Shown here piece after piece: positions 33,604-45,847 of a stretch of DNA of 64,000 nt. The translations under genes were made by a program, and so were the position numbers. The notes below the pieces were generated by a model. That model saw only the letters and a list, made by a program, of their open reading frames with translations. It ran no database searches and was not told the DNA's origin. Positions within the stretch are counted from its first letter, which is position 1. Every line of letters starts with the position of its first letter. The DNA comes from Ceratobasidium sp. AG-K (taxonomy: Eukaryota; Basidiomycota; Agaricomycetes; Cantharellales; Ceratobasidiaceae): NCBI GenBank assembly GCA_037039685.1, contig JAWNGF010000012.1, positions 806,001-870,000 of the forward strand, in the 5' to 3' direction.

Positions 33604-34540
33604 TACAAGGTATGTGAATACTTGTTGCACTTATTCGAGCGTATCATGCGGTCCCAGTCAGCTAATACGACACCCCCTAGGACTAGAAAAGATGTAATTA
33701 CATTTACAATCACTAATAGAACTAGTGTACACTCCACTCGATACACCCCCCTAAAACTTCCGAACAGTCCGAGGGTGGCCGACCGACCACCAGCAAACCC
33801 ATCCGAGGGTAACCTGCACGTCCGGAAGAAAGGTCGGGGACCCGGTGGCGATTCGGGCCGTCCGAGGTTCCGGATATCGAATCCGGGGGTCCGTCGACAG
33901 ACCTCTGCGGACTTTTCCCCCGGATTTTTGGACGATCCGGAAGTCTGGGCCACAGTGGATGACGAGCATGGTTAGTATTTTGTCTTTTACTTGACGATGA
34001 AGTGTCCAGATTTTGTGATTTGGCCCTTGCCTACGAATAGTAATTTTGGTTCAGACAGAGGACCCGGTAAGAAATTTGGAGCTGTGCTCCATGCGATGCT
34101 AATTGTTTAATCCTTACTAGGAAGAGGCCACGAGCTTGAAGTTTACACTTGTTGACACGAAGGCAGGCAGCCAATACGAGTAGCCAATCTGAGTCACGCG
34201 AGGGATACCAATCGAAGCGGGTGGATGTAATACTGCCGAGGCCAACAAGTTTCGGGGGCGAGTGTGGCTGAACTACAATTAAAGATGTGGTTCATTTAGC
34301 TCGCCTAAGAATGTAAGCGTGATTATATACGTACCAGTTCGCTTCCAGAATATCAGAGCCTAAGTCTGAACCTTATTTTAAGCCTGCGCCATTATCGCTT
34401 CTCTCATAGTCTATACATATGCCCCGAAGTTCTATATCACATAATGAAAGCCCTTTTCAAGTCTGGTCTGGGTCGAAACAAAGTAAATATATATTGCACT
34501 AGTGCTACATGACCAATGCGCCCGCCTTTCACCTAGGCGC
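33604..34540. other. Non-coding region after the CACTA gene, short GC-rich repeats
   Basis: From about 33765 to 33960 short motifs recur in both orientations (ccgagggt, gtccgagg, tccggaag, atccggg), resembling subterminal repeats of CACTA elements. No CACTA/TAGTG terminus with an inverted partner was found. Nothing clear from 33960 to 34540. Confidence 0.4.
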
Positions 34541-36019
34541 TTAGGACAGGGCGGCAATAACCGCATTGTATGCTGCCTTCTTTTGATAGTTGCTGTCGAA
34601 CAACAACGGATTGGTAGAAGCACGCCACGAGTCCTTGTCAGAGACTCCCCAGACCTTTTAACAACAATGAGAACATGGAAACCGTTTGAAACCCGATGGT
34701 TGCGTACCGTGACACCGACACACCGAGGAACGTTTAGGCAGGCTTTCACGGCGGTTGTATAGTCGTTGCCTAGCAAAAATATCAGAGTGACGTCCCTCAT
34801 ATCTTCACGCTGCGGGCTTACCATCGGCGTTTGCAATATCGAGCTCGGTAATCGCGACATCAAGTCCCGTGCTAGCGAGTTTCTCAAGTGCCGCCTGTAC
34901 TCCTCCTGCACCCCCAGCCTATCATCCTGATTAAAACAAGGTCTCATAACTATTTCAACACGCACCGAAAGATGAGCCTGAGTGCCTATGCCATCGATAG
35001 GAGTCCCGGCAACCTTTTGGCGGCTCACGAGAGCGACGAGGCCATTGAGCTTGGCGTTGACGGAATCAAGGTTATAGTCCTGTCATACATGCATCAACCT
35101 CAGAAGTTGGGATATTGCTAGCGAACAGCAGCATACATTGATGTAGAGCTTGGCGGACCTGGGTCACGAAGATTAATACCGTCCAATCCAAATAAGACGA
35201 ACTCACGGGTCTGCAGCACGAGCGGCCTTGAATGCGATCGCGACAAAATCTGTAGACTAAATCAGACAAGATGAATTTGTCTTATTTTTGAAAACCGACC
35301 CTCTCCTAGGACATTGCTGAATACAGACGACCGCATAGTGCCATCCTCGTTGAAAATCTCGTTGACGACATCCCATGCGTAGATCTGGCCCTTGTAGCGT
35401 GTTGCGATCGTCGTGATGTGGTTTTGAATAACCGAAGTCAATGTGCTTGAGTCGCTGATGCTCGATACCCAGGAAGGAAGTTGAGAGTGCCAAACGACTA
35501 GGTCGATCAATAACCCGTCAGTTTGTGTATATATATGTACGGGACAGACATACAGGTATGTCCACGAACGAGTTTCCCATTGCTCTGGGCAAAGCTGACC
35601 AAGGTATCGAACTGCGAAAAGCTAAAGCTACCTCTCTACAGGGCCTATAGTTAGGAATCTCCAGTGCAGATATTGGTCGTTATATGCGTACCGATGGCTC
35701 GATGGCGTCCCACTCTGAAGCCGACATTGAGACAATCAACCCTCCGATCCAATTATGAGGTACTCACTTGCACTATTCTCTGGAGTGAGTGCCCCAAAGT
35801 CGGACTTGATGATAGCTGCGTTTTGGGAGTTGGACAACAAGGCAGAGTCGGAGGCAGTACCAAAGTACTGCTTTCCTGAAATCAAGCGGAGTTCCAGTCG
35901 TGAGTCTCGTAGTCGTGAATGGGTAGTTCACCTTTAGCCTTGATCTTGGAGTCAAGCTGGCCAAAGACAGCTGGGGTGGCAGCCAAGGTGGCAAGAAGAA
36001 CAGTAGTACTGAAACGCAT
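34541..36019 (-). CDS. GH10 endo-1,4-beta-xylanase, secreted
   Basis: Starts at ATG 36019 with a signal peptide ([20 protein letters not shown]). Exons joined through short GT-AG introns give the GH10 landmarks in order: [36 protein letters not shown], then [16 protein letters not shown] with the acid/base Glu near 35355. LYINDYNLDS follows, then GTQAHLS and [10 protein letters not shown] with the nucleophile Glu near 34845. It ends at [16 protein letters not shown]... and TAA 34541. Around nine introns of about 45-65 bp. The enzyme hydrolyses internal xylan linkages outside the cell. No carbohydrate-binding module is visible. All key residues are present, so it is probably functional. Confidence 0.86.
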
Positions 36020-37304
36020 ATTGATCGCGAAGTAAAAGTGTGTACGAAAGAATGAAACGAATGGATAACTAGAGCAGGTTGGGGGTCGTCCAGCACTCTT
36101 TGCCAGCTCTTATAGCATACCCGTCGGGGAAACCATCAACTCATCGTTGCAAGATTCACTAGAGCAACGCTATGCTACGAGATTCAGTTCAGACAGAAGG
36201 CGACCCGAAGCGCGCGATCAGGTCACGGGTAATGCTTGTATGCAGTCTGCGCCGGACCCCATACCATATGGAGCTATGCTGACGATTTAGCCAAGTTTTA
36301 TCCGCCAAAATATGAAAAGACTCCAACGCAAGGCAGATTCGCATGAAAGAGAGAAGTCAGACGTTGTCACAGGTAGGTAAGCGCAGTAAGTATCATGTCG
36401 GTGGAAGGCATTACTAAGCCTCAGGTAACTAGGCAATCGGGATAGATATCCCCATGGGGTATACAGGGCTGCAGGCTCGTAATAAACGAGCGCATCACTT
36501 GCCGCGACACATTCATGAAACAACCTTCTACCACTCAGATGTGATAGAGTCGAGTAAGAGATTCAGGCGTAGCACGGAAGTGAGCTTTGCCTTAGGTAAA
36601 CCGGCTACATTGTTTACCAATTCTTCAACTTGAGATCAACAATATTATCGTTCCTTGGTCAAATTTCTCAACAGCAAGGGTAATAACATTAGATAGGTCA
36701 GGTGTTGTTCGAGGAATACTGAATATATGCGTATTTTTTTTTAAACCCATACTTCTCCCAAGAACTCGTCAAATTTTCGGGGATCGTGGCAACGGGCCAT
36801 ATTCTTTGTGTGACCCAATTCGGCGTTGGGTTGACGAAGTAACTACGGAACCATGAGCCATATCAAGGAAATTGAATTTGCAAAATCCCGCAGCACTTGG
36901 ATGGCTGTGGTCGTCGTACGTCTTGAGATCATTCCACGAAGTAGATGTCGAGGTTGAAGGGGGTCAAATGTTTGGATTTCTGGGTCTGAGACGCCCATTC
37001 CAAAACGTCCCGCAGATACGTTGGAACTAGGCAGGCTCATAATTTTGCATTGATAGGTTGGGTCCATCCCCGAGTCCTTGTAGATTCGCTCATTTGTCAA
37101 GAAGGATCCCCGCACTCAAGCGAGTCGAGTACAGATGAAATACGACACAACCTATGAACACGTCTACAAAAGAATGTGCGACACAAACACAAACGCCTAC
37201 AAGAACCTATTATAGCAGAAGATACAAGCCAAATGTCAATGTCAGTGAGATGAGTCCAATATCACAATGAACAAGACAATGTCAGTCAAATGCCAGGCAG
37301 TCCG
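36020..37304. other. Intergenic region
   Basis: Upstream of the GH10 gene (minus) and downstream of the next minus-strand gene. Only short chance ORFs; no promoter motif identified with confidence. Confidence 0.5.
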
Positions 37305-38914
37305 TTAAAACATCGAAAGCGCCATCGCACCCAACGCAACAACCATCCCGACCAGCCCGCCCGCCTCGGTGCGTCCAGCGGCATTGCTGCCCGAGTTGGA
37401 GCCCGAGCCCGAGCCGGAAGAGCCACCCGATCCGCCTGAAGAAGAGCCTCCAGTGGGTTGCGTCAAGCCCGAGTCGCTCAGACCGTTGGCGAGGAGGTAG
37501 TACCCGCTGCCAGGGTAGCTCTGGTCCTTGCTCTTCAAAAACGCAGCATACTTGCCCTCGGGATCGCCAAACACGCTTGCAATAGCTGCGATAGGCGGGA
37601 ACAACTCTTGTACGTAGTTTTCTTCACCCGTGGCGTCGAGAGTCATGGCATAGTTGGCGGCTTGTTGGATCCCGACGCCGGATTTGGAGGTACGGTTCCA
37701 GGCGTCGGTGATACCAACATAGGTGCCGATTTTAGCGTTGACGACGAGGGCGGCGAGGTTGTATGCACGGTAGTGGTAGGGCCGGGTGCGGTCGGTTTCG
37801 AGAGGTTGGTCTCCGTTGGCGGCGATTTGGTCCTGGTAGATTCCGTTGTAGAATTCCTCGATGGTGGCCTTGGCACCAGTGTTGTCGCCGACGAGGACTT
37901 GGAGAGCGGCCAGTTGGTTAAAGTAGAAGCTACCGTGGTTGCTGGGCGGGGTTTAGCGAGACGGCATTGATAGATGCGGAAAAGCTTACTTGGTCGCAGC
38001 CTTTTCCTCCAACGCAAGCGAGTTGGTCGTCAACCACGTAATATACTCCTTGACCCAGGCGTTCAACCCATCGTCCAACGTAGCGGTCCACTCGGGAGCC
38101 TGACCCTGTCTCAGAAGCAACACGCCCGATACGAGCTTGCTCATGCACTTCAAGTCCAACACCCCAGTGTGGCTTCCCTTTTGCTCGCCAGGCCCACGGA
38201 GGAGCTGAGCATAGTTGAGGTGTGGGGTCATGTGTGTCTCGGGGTTGATGAACCAAGTGTTGATCGCGTTGGCAATATTGTTCGCGTAGACAGACTCCTT
38301 GTTGAACGACCAAGCGAGAGCATTATAAAACACGCTGTCGGACATGGCCTGGAACGCGCCAGTGTCATTGACCATGCGGGCGTCGGGGTTGAACAGGCCG
38401 TCACGACGGACGTAGGGGCACATGGTGTAAACTGTATGTCGGTGAGCATCGAGAAGTACAACCGATGTGAAGGAACGCACTTTGTTGGTTGGTGAGCTCG
38501 GTGGTGTTCCCGACAGTCGAGCAGTCGGGCCAGTAGTATGGTCTGAGACTTGCATAGTCGCTATGAAAATGAGAACGGGTAAATGAGAGCCACAACCAGC
38601 AGAGTGGGAAAGCTCACTGGGTATTGTTGGACGGTGCCAGAATGGGCTTGGTGGTGACAGCTTCAGGCCGAAGGTGAATCAGCATTCTAATAATATTACT
38701 TTCACAGACCAGACTCACTCCACGGGCCTTGAGCAGCAACAAAGTTGGCGTCCTCGATCGTGTTGGCCTGAGCCCACTTGGCGTTGGCGACCCAGCTCGA
38801 ACCGAGAATGCTCTCAGGGGTAAAGAACTCGTTTGCGTAGCTCGTCATGGCCAATGTAGGTGCTGCGAACAGAGCAACTGAGGCCGCAAGGCCAGAGTGT
38901 ATGAATCCAACCAT
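37305..38914 (-). CDS. Alginate-lyase-superfamily secreted protein, probably GPI-anchored
   Basis: ATG 38914 gives a clean signal peptide (MVGFIHSGLAASVALFAAPTLA); an ATG 30 bp upstream is in frame but spoils it. Four introns (after GPW, NNT, TNQQ and EEKAAT) join to a protein with PYYWPDC, CPYVRRDG, NDTGAFQAMSDSVFYNALAW, LNYAQLLRGPG, GVLDLKCMSKLVSG, NNHGSFYF, DQPLETDRTRPYHYRAYNL and WNRTS. This pattern fits the PF05426 alginate lyase fold common in basidiomycetes, where the true substrate is unclear. The C-terminus has a Gly/Ser-rich linker and a hydrophobic tail (GGLVGMVVALGAMALSMF), typical for GPI attachment to the cell surface. Confidence 0.82.
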
Positions 38915-39921
38915 CGTTCTAGCCGCAAGATGTTTTCCAGTCAAAGACAGTAAATGACGCAGTCAATACAAGCCTCAAGCTCAACGTCGAGGAAGACAGA
39001 AAAAAGTGTTGAAAGTCGCTGTGGAAGAACGGAATAGAGAGACCGTCTGCCCGTGATCGTGGTGTTGCCCATCGCTCGCGTTTCGGCATGGATATCTCTT
39101 GGCGGCCGCACAGCCACATGACCAGCCTAATCATTTTTCTTTTCATATGTGCGTCATTCGTGCTGTCTACATTTCGACAGGCCAGGCGGCGAACACGCGC
39201 ATCAGAAATACCATAGTGACCCGCCTTTATTCTGCGGAGCGTTGGGGAGACGTTCTTCGACGTTGCTCGTTTGCCTTTGTTATCAGGTTGCTCCATCCAC
39301 AGGTGGTCGGCAGGGACTTGGTTACGTTGTTCGGCCTTCGGGTTCCGACCATTAATTGAGTCGTCGCTCGGCATGCCCTTGTGTTATGTAACAATTGTAA
39401 TTACCGTTTCTTGGCAACGCCCACTGTGTTGAGTTATATTTAGACGACCAGACTATTCCAAATTAGGTATACTAACCGTCATAGTTGTGTTGAGCAGTGG
39501 CTGATCGCGCCATCTGCACGAATGTGGCGCGTTCAAGGCGCCCGCTTCCTGGGTCCAACAAACACTGGATTCACTAAGCAATTTACGAGTAACCCCAGTG
39601 CATAATAATAAGCGAATAGGAACCCTCCGAATAAGCTTGATCTTCGGGAACTATGTCGTTGAGAGCAAAAGTGGAGGAATGGCCATCTCGAGGGACTTTT
39701 AGGTGGAGGTCGCGCACCTTCGTCCAGTCGAAGCAAGTGGAGAGGCTTTTGTCAGCATAGTGTGCACTCTAAGCAATCGTTTCTAGTAGACAACGACGCT
39801 GTTGGTTTATAGCAAAGTAGAGGCATTTTAGTCACGGTGGTCGAAATATGAAGCATGGCCTTAAGTATAAAAGGGGACCTACATATGAGGTTTCATACTC
39901 ACTCATCACTTGTATCTCAGA
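38915..39921. other. Intergenic region between divergent genes
   Basis: Separates the alginate-lyase-like gene (minus) from the oxidoreductase pair (plus). ORFs on both strands around 39000-39370 and 39533-39736 have no recognisable sequence and look random. Confidence 0.45.
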
Positions 39922-40700
39922 ATGGCTCCTACCAACAACTCAGCTGCGATCTTCAACTCTATTCCTCGGTCTTTTCCTGTGTTGGGTGAGACTATTGTGC
40001 ATGGAGCGAGCACCATTGACCTCGACAATGTTCCTCTCAACAGAGGTGTACTCGCCGAGACACTCTACATCTCGATCGACCCGTACCAGCGTGGCCGAAT
40101 GCGTGCTCCGGACCCCGAGAAGGACGCCCAGATTCCAGGGTTCCATCTAGGCAAACCGTACGTTCAAGTTGTAACTCCAATTCATAAATAGGTACTCATA
40201 AATGTTTTCCAGGATTTGGGGCTTCGTGGTTGCATTTGTTCTCAGGTCTGAAAAAGAAGGCGTGCGTCCGGGCGATATCCTCTATGTGGATGAATGTCGT
40301 AAGTTTAACTTTTCAGATCAATGACTCTTTCCGCTGAATCTTGGCTATAGCATTCCAAGAGTACAACGTGCTCTCACCGGATCATAGATCCCGTGTGATT
40401 AAGAACGAACCGGGGGTACCACTGAGCGCATATATTGGCATCCTGGGCATGCCCGGTACGTTAAAATCATAACCCTAATTTTGGGGGTTGGTTCTTATAC
40501 AGCCAGGAGATATTATCTACACATTGCGCTATCGCAAATTTCAACCAGAACTACTGCATACTCTAATTATAAATCGCTAACTACCACCTCCGCGGCTCGT
40601 CTAGCGTTTCAAGAGTACAATGTTCTCCCACCGACGCATATTTTTCGTGTAATAAAGAACGAACTGGGGATACCTTTGAGCGTATATATTGGGGTGAGTT
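39922..40700 (+). pseudogene. Truncated MDR oxidoreductase copy (exons 1-3 only)
   Basis: ATG 39922 begins MAPTNNSAAIFNSIPRSFPV, close to the complete gene at 41163. Exon 1 (to IPGFHLGKP), exon 2 (GFVVAFVLRSEKEGVRPGDILY) and exon 3 (FQEYNVLSPDH... PLSAYIGILGMPG) are present. Instead of the nucleotide-binding domain, a second exon-3-like piece (FQEYNVLPPTH...PLSVYIG) occurs at about 40608-40692. The Rossmann half is missing, so no cofactor could bind. Partial tandem duplication with unequal crossing-over is the simplest origin. Confidence 0.75.
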
Positions 40701-41162
40701 TGCTTCACTGAATTCTTAGACGATAAGTAATGAGACCTCACTCAGTCCTGTCAGCTCGCTGAAAAAAAGCTAGAATGGATTACTTTTATCGTGATGGAGA
40801 GCGACTACATTTCACTTGCTCTCGGTCTCTCGGCAATGATGCCCGCCCCCTGCGCTCGAGACTGAGTTGTGGTCGCGGCCCGTCCCTGGGGATGTGCTTA
40901 TCAATTGGCTAGACAGGAAACCCCGAGTGAAGACCCAAACCGTAGGTTAGTCCTGACCAACAAGACACGTGCCAGTTGTTTAGTTATCCTTGTAAGCGGG
41001 TATCTTAAGCCGATTCCACTATCCAAAAGTCCAATCCGTTTCTGTGATCGGTGTTGAGGCCGAGTGGAAGCGTGTGCACAAACCCAGCAGAGTAATGTGG
41101 CGATATAAGTAGCGACTACGTGTGTTCATGCTCTGCACTTGCATTTCGGATTAATCTTTCCT
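40701..41162. other. Spacer between the oxidoreductase copies
   Basis: No ORF of note. It carries the promoter of the complete oxidoreductase gene; the start region is similar in spacing to that of the truncated copy. Confidence 0.4.
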
Positions 41163-42545
41163 ATGGCTCCCGTCGAGAACTCAGGCGCAATTTTCAATTC
41201 CATCCCGGAATCATACCCGGTACTCAACGAGACTATCGTCCGTAAGACGAGCACTATTGACTTAGATGGCGTGCCCCTTGACGGCGGAATACTCACCAAG
41301 ACTCTGTACCTATCGATCGACCCCTACCAACGCGGCCGCATGGTCGCTCGACGAGGCGAGAGCGATACAATTGCTTATGAACTAGGTAAACCGTACGTGT
41401 GGCTCCATAAGAAACCTGATGGAAGTGGCTGATCAAGCTGACAGACTCCCCGGATACGCAATTGTCTCCGTTTTGCGGTCAGAGAAGGAAGGGATCCGTC
41501 AAGGGGATGTCCTTTTTGTACCTGACTACCGTAAGTTGAAACTTGAGTTATCGTGAACTGACTTATAATATCATCCACTCTTGTTTAGCATTTCAAGAGT
41601 ATAATGTTCTCTCACCAACACACGTAATTCGCGTTATCAAGAAAGAACCTGAAATACCATTGAGCGCATACATCGGTGTGTTGGGTATGCCAGGTACGTC
41701 TGGGATTACGATCGAGTAGGAATAGGAAGACTAACGTTTTTTGTTTTAGGTCAAACCGCATTTTACGGTCTGGAGGTTATTGGGAAACCTGTCAAGGGGG
41801 AAACAATATATGTATCGGCGGGTGCTAGCACAGTCGGAGCGTGAGTCTACGTTTGATGGTTGTATTTAGCGTGCACTGAGAGGAAACTCTAGGCTCGTAG
41901 TACAACTTGCTAAAGCAAAGGGATTGAAGGTAATCTCTTCAGCTGGGTCAGATGACAAGGTTGCCTTCCTCAAATCGATTGGTGCCGACGTAGTATTCAA
42001 CTATAAGACCGAGAGTGTTTCAGACACCCTCAGTAGGATCGGGCCGATTGACATATTTTGGGATAATGTCGGAGGTCCAACTCTTGAGGTAGGTCGAAAC
42101 CTACCTCTGACTATTGCCTTGCGATAGCTAATATATTTTATACTACTTAGGCTGCGCTTGATGCTTTAAGCACAGGTGGTCGCGTAGTCGTTTGTGGAGC
42201 CATTTCTGGATACAATCTCAAGGAGGGATATGGAATCAAAGTAAGCTCTAACAGCTTCGAATTTGAGCGAAAGTGATACAATGGTCAAACCAGAATACAC
42301 CATTGATCCTGTGGAAGCGGCTCAAGGTTGAGGGGCTATTTATCTTTTGGGCAGAGGAGGTGTACGAGGGCCAACTTGATAATCCGGTGAAGTTTTTAGA
42401 GGCGGTTGTTCCTCTGGTCAAGTCGGGTCAGATAAAGTTCTTGGAGCAGGTGTTCCACGGCATCGAGGGGGTGGGAGAGGCGGCCGTTGCTGTACTGACT
42501 GGGAGTAGCACGGGTAAAGCTATTATTAAGGTAGCAGATGTTTGA
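41163..42545 (+). CDS. MDR-type NAD(P)H-dependent alkenal/enone reductase
   Basis: Seven exons with short introns, ATG 41163 (MAPVENSGAIFNSIPESYPV) to TGA 42543. The N-terminal GroES-like domain has LYLSIDPYQRGRM, the hallmark of the leukotriene B4 12-hydroxydehydrogenase/prostaglandin reductase branch of medium-chain reductases. The Rossmann domain has GQTAFYGL, YVSAGASTVGALVVQLAK and FWDNVGG, and the protein ends GSSTGKAIIKVADV. Catalytic zinc ligands are absent, as usual for this branch. Likely cytosolic reduction of alpha,beta-unsaturated carbonyls with NADPH; substrate unknown. A truncated copy lies 0.5 kb upstream. Confidence 0.85.
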
Positions 42546-42679
42546 TCGAATTTAATTTGCCAAGTTTGTTATCATAGCAGAGGGGTGCTTGACATAAAGA
42601 TAGCTTTAAATTATTAAAGCGCGTGAGGAAAAAATCGGTTGACGATCCGGATGTGTGCGTGTTGTATACACGTATCATC

Positions 42680-44948
42680 TCACCACTCGATCCACTCGCC
42701 GTACATGTTTGGTCTGTCTCCTCTCACAAATGCCTCAAACGTACGCTTCAGCACGGCTGCCCAAGACAAATCCTCTGGGTCTTCCTCCATGCCCGTGTCT
42801 TTTTTCGGCGCTTGGCCGGCGAGATTCTCCTTGACCAGCGTCTCGCCGCGGACAAAGCGCGAGCCAAGATCGGAGTAGTTTCGTGCGGGATCGAATGAGA
42901 GCCGCCTAGAGTCGAGCTTGGTTTGGGGTTTTGTAGGATAAAGGACAATGGCCATACCAGAAATTGTGAAAGTGGTACGAATAAGCGCCACTGAAGAACC
43001 CATTGAATCCCACCACGTTTGGCGCTCCAGCTTCCACCTTGGAAGGTTCAAAGAATTGCTTGAAGCTATGCCGGAGGGACGTAATCAGCGACATATAGCG
43101 AAGTACATACACAGTGCCTTACTGAGTAAAAAAGGGAATGCTGGGCGGTCCCGTTGATAATCTTCCGTGTTCAACCATGCACTGTCGAATAGCGCATCCG
43201 GTAGACGTAGCAATAATCCTTCGAGATTGGCCTGCTGGACGTATTTCCAAATTTCCATTGGGTGAAAGTCAAGCCCGTTGCGTAGCGCAGTACGGAATAG
43301 GAATGTACCAAGTGCGCTCCCTTTGTTCAAGCGAAGCACCGCGGTATTATACGTTTCCAGCCGAGACCAACGGTACGCAAAGGCTCCCTTGTATCCCCAA
43401 AGTTCTTCCCAGTCGCGGAGGAGGATCGTGTCGGCGTCCAAGTAGGTCCCTCCGAATCGATGGCAGAGAATAAAGCGTGCCATATCTGAGAGGATAGTCG
43501 ATAATCGGTCGTAATTTTGCTCCGAATCCGAGCCTACACGCTTCAATATGCCATCGTCCCCTTGCCCCCTTGCATCGTCTGTGGCTTGACTTTGTATACC
43601 ACTCCACCAGAGTTGAAAAGATTGTCCCTGTATGCGCGCCACTCATCCTTCAGTTCGGGGATGCTGTCCAGTTGCTCGGTCGTGTTCCATAGTTTGAACT
43701 TGATCACCTCAGCAAATCGTGGGTGCAGGAACGGGCTCGCCCATGGACTATCTCGTAGCGAACCGAATAGGTCTTTCAGTGCTGATGGATTGGGGACCGC
43801 AGCCGCGGGCCCAGGGTTAATCCACATCCAGAACTGAGAACGACACAAGTCCGTAGGCAGAGGGGCGCCGACTTTCCGATCTAGACCAAGGTTTTGTGTG
43901 AACAGATAGGACAAGAGGGCCATGTACGGCTTGTCGGTAAATTCGCCCGCCCAATACGCATGAAAAATTCGAGGATGTTCGGGATCGCACGCATTGTTGA
44001 GTGGCTTGGGTTGGAGAGGGGGCTGAAGAGGAGGCAGAGACTCCGGATAGTGGCGATGGTAGATTCCGGTTAGGCCGGTCTTTCGTTTTCGGGAGGGAAC
44101 CGCGTCGTAATCGGTTTTGTCAGAGGGCGTCTTGTGGTCCTTGTTCTCGAGATAGATAAACTCGTGGAGACGATGATGCGTAAGTCTGAACTGCTTGTGG
44201 AGATCGAGACCCGTTCCTATCCGCATAAATTCAAGACAATCACGAACATACTTTAGTGGAAATCAGCGACGAATGCCATCAAGTTTATAAGACTCACCTT
44301 TTGGGCTGAAAAGTCACATCGGTCCATAACAACGTCCAAATCGGCGATTCCCCCAGGCGGCGGGCGGGGTGGATATTGCGCATTCGAGGGTGAAATTTGA
44401 GCAGATATGTATGTTCGTGCCGGACCAATACCCGTAGTGGAAGTGGTTTCAGAGTTCTGCCCGGATTGATTGTAGCGTGTTAATGTCTTGACAGGTAGAC
44501 CGGGATTTTGAAGAGGTGTATCGAAACCAAAAAAAGAAGGAACTGGATAATCAAAAATCAACGGAGAGCACTTGGGTGGCTGGGAATACATACGAGGTCT
44601 AGTACTTGGATAGTGTCCGCTTGCAATCTCCCACCTCCATATCTTCTCCAGATCCGCTTGACCGAAAACAAGCGTACTCTTCCCAAAGAGTAAAGATAAA
44701 ATAGTTCCCGGAGCTACAGCGTAGCCCATCCATCCCAGTACGAGCCAAGTCCAACAGAAGAACAGACTGGCTATCATCCGTCGCTTGATGGAGCCTCTCC
44801 ATGTCCATGACCCTAATGGAACCGACAGGGAGAACCGGGAATTACGGGCCGAGTTCCTTCTTGTAAGATAAATCTTTTCTTCTACTGCGTTTGCATGCAA
44901 AGGCAGCCTCGGTAGGTGTTCTCTTCGAAGGGAGATGGGGTACGACAT
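42680..44948 (-). CDS. GT32-like glycosyltransferase, type II membrane protein (copy 1)
   Basis: ATG 44948. A short basic cytosolic tail, one membrane span (IASLFFCWTWLVLGWMGYAV) near residue 60, a stem, then the catalytic part with HPRIFHAYWAGEFTDKPYM, FWMWINPG, HPRFAEVIKFKLW and the sugar-transferase DXD region HRFGGTYLDADTILLRDW near 43440. The C-terminal exon ends MYGEWIEW at 42680. Introns lie near 44230-44285 (GTGAGT donor) and 43130-43050, and one is probable near 43510-43610. It fits the Gly_transf_sug (PF04488) DXD family acting in the Golgi; donor and acceptor unknown. Intact DXD, so probably active. Its closest relative is at 48268-50432. Confidence 0.78.
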
Positions 44949-45847
44949 CCTCAACGGCAGAAGGGGGTTTCGTACCTTTCAAGGTGGTCAACATGGATAT
45001 AAGACTCGCGGACATGGCTGTATGTGTTAAAGTCATGAAACATATGGCATAGAGTGGATAGCATTATCCACGGGAAACAATGCTCAAAGTCGTATTCCAC
45101 GAGCCAAGCCAAGGACTCCACGGCAAAGCAGCTGCGGATTATGAGTGACAATCAAGTGCGCAGCACCCATATCTATGACATTGTGTTCCGAGAAGTCACG
45201 AATGACGTTTCATGTACAAGCAGATGAGGAGAAGCGTGGATTTGAGGGATCGACGGTGGGATTGTCGGTGTGTTGACACAGCCCCATCTAAATTACAGTG
45301 ATTTGCAAAACGCCAGTGTAGCCGCCAAGACCAAGCTTTCGGAATCCGAGGGAGCTCATGAGCAAGAAATATTGGCGGACGCAAGGTGTTTTCGAGTGTA
45401 TTGACCTAAAATGCGACAGTTTCATTTCTTTACTACCGACTCACATGCAATGATATCCACCAATTACGGAAATACGGTAAATATAACAAGCCGCCATTTC
45501 ACCAGGAATTGGGATACTGGGACGGAAAGGCGAATGAGTGCTGAAACCCAGATGAAGGATAATATTCTGTAATAAGTTGCCACAAACGGATAAAATATCA
45601 ATTTGTTGACTTCCTGGTGAGAGGCATGGCACAGAGTCAATTGCAAGCAATAGAGCAAGACAAAGCGCGCCGATACCACGTGACCTCCTCGCGGAATCAA
45701 ATCTACCCGCAATGGATAAATTGTCTCCGTGAAACTTGAGTTTGTTGCGCCTCTCACAAGTCCCACCACTTCCACAGGTGCCATTCTCGCCCGGTATCAG
45801 CCACATCACTCTAACCGCCTCGTTCCACACCCCTCGTCTCTACCACA
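44949..45847. other. Divergent promoter region between glycosyltransferase 1 and DMC1
   Basis: No gene seen. About 150 bp of it (45100-45250) resembles the region upstream of the second glycosyltransferase (50600-50730), for example around ccaagactcca and gcgcagca, so the duplication included the promoter. Confidence 0.5.

Noticed and set aside
33484..33975. 163-aa plus-strand ORF after the transposase
   Set aside because: Starts out of frame inside the last Tnp2 exon and continues into the GC-rich repeats; no family features.
34432..35028. 198-aa minus-strand ORF as its own gene
   Set aside because: It reads across introns of the GH10 gene in mixed frame; the spliced GH10 reading explains the region.
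37458..38495. Plus-strand ORFs of 170 and 173 aa
   Set aside because: Antisense shadows of the alginate-lyase-like gene, which has signal peptide, introns and conserved motifs on the minus strand.
34541..42545. Secondary-metabolite or polysaccharide-degradation gene cluster
   Set aside because: GH10, alginate-lyase-like protein and oxidoreductase are neighbours, but there is no backbone enzyme, transporter or regulator, and no shared promoter motif was seen.
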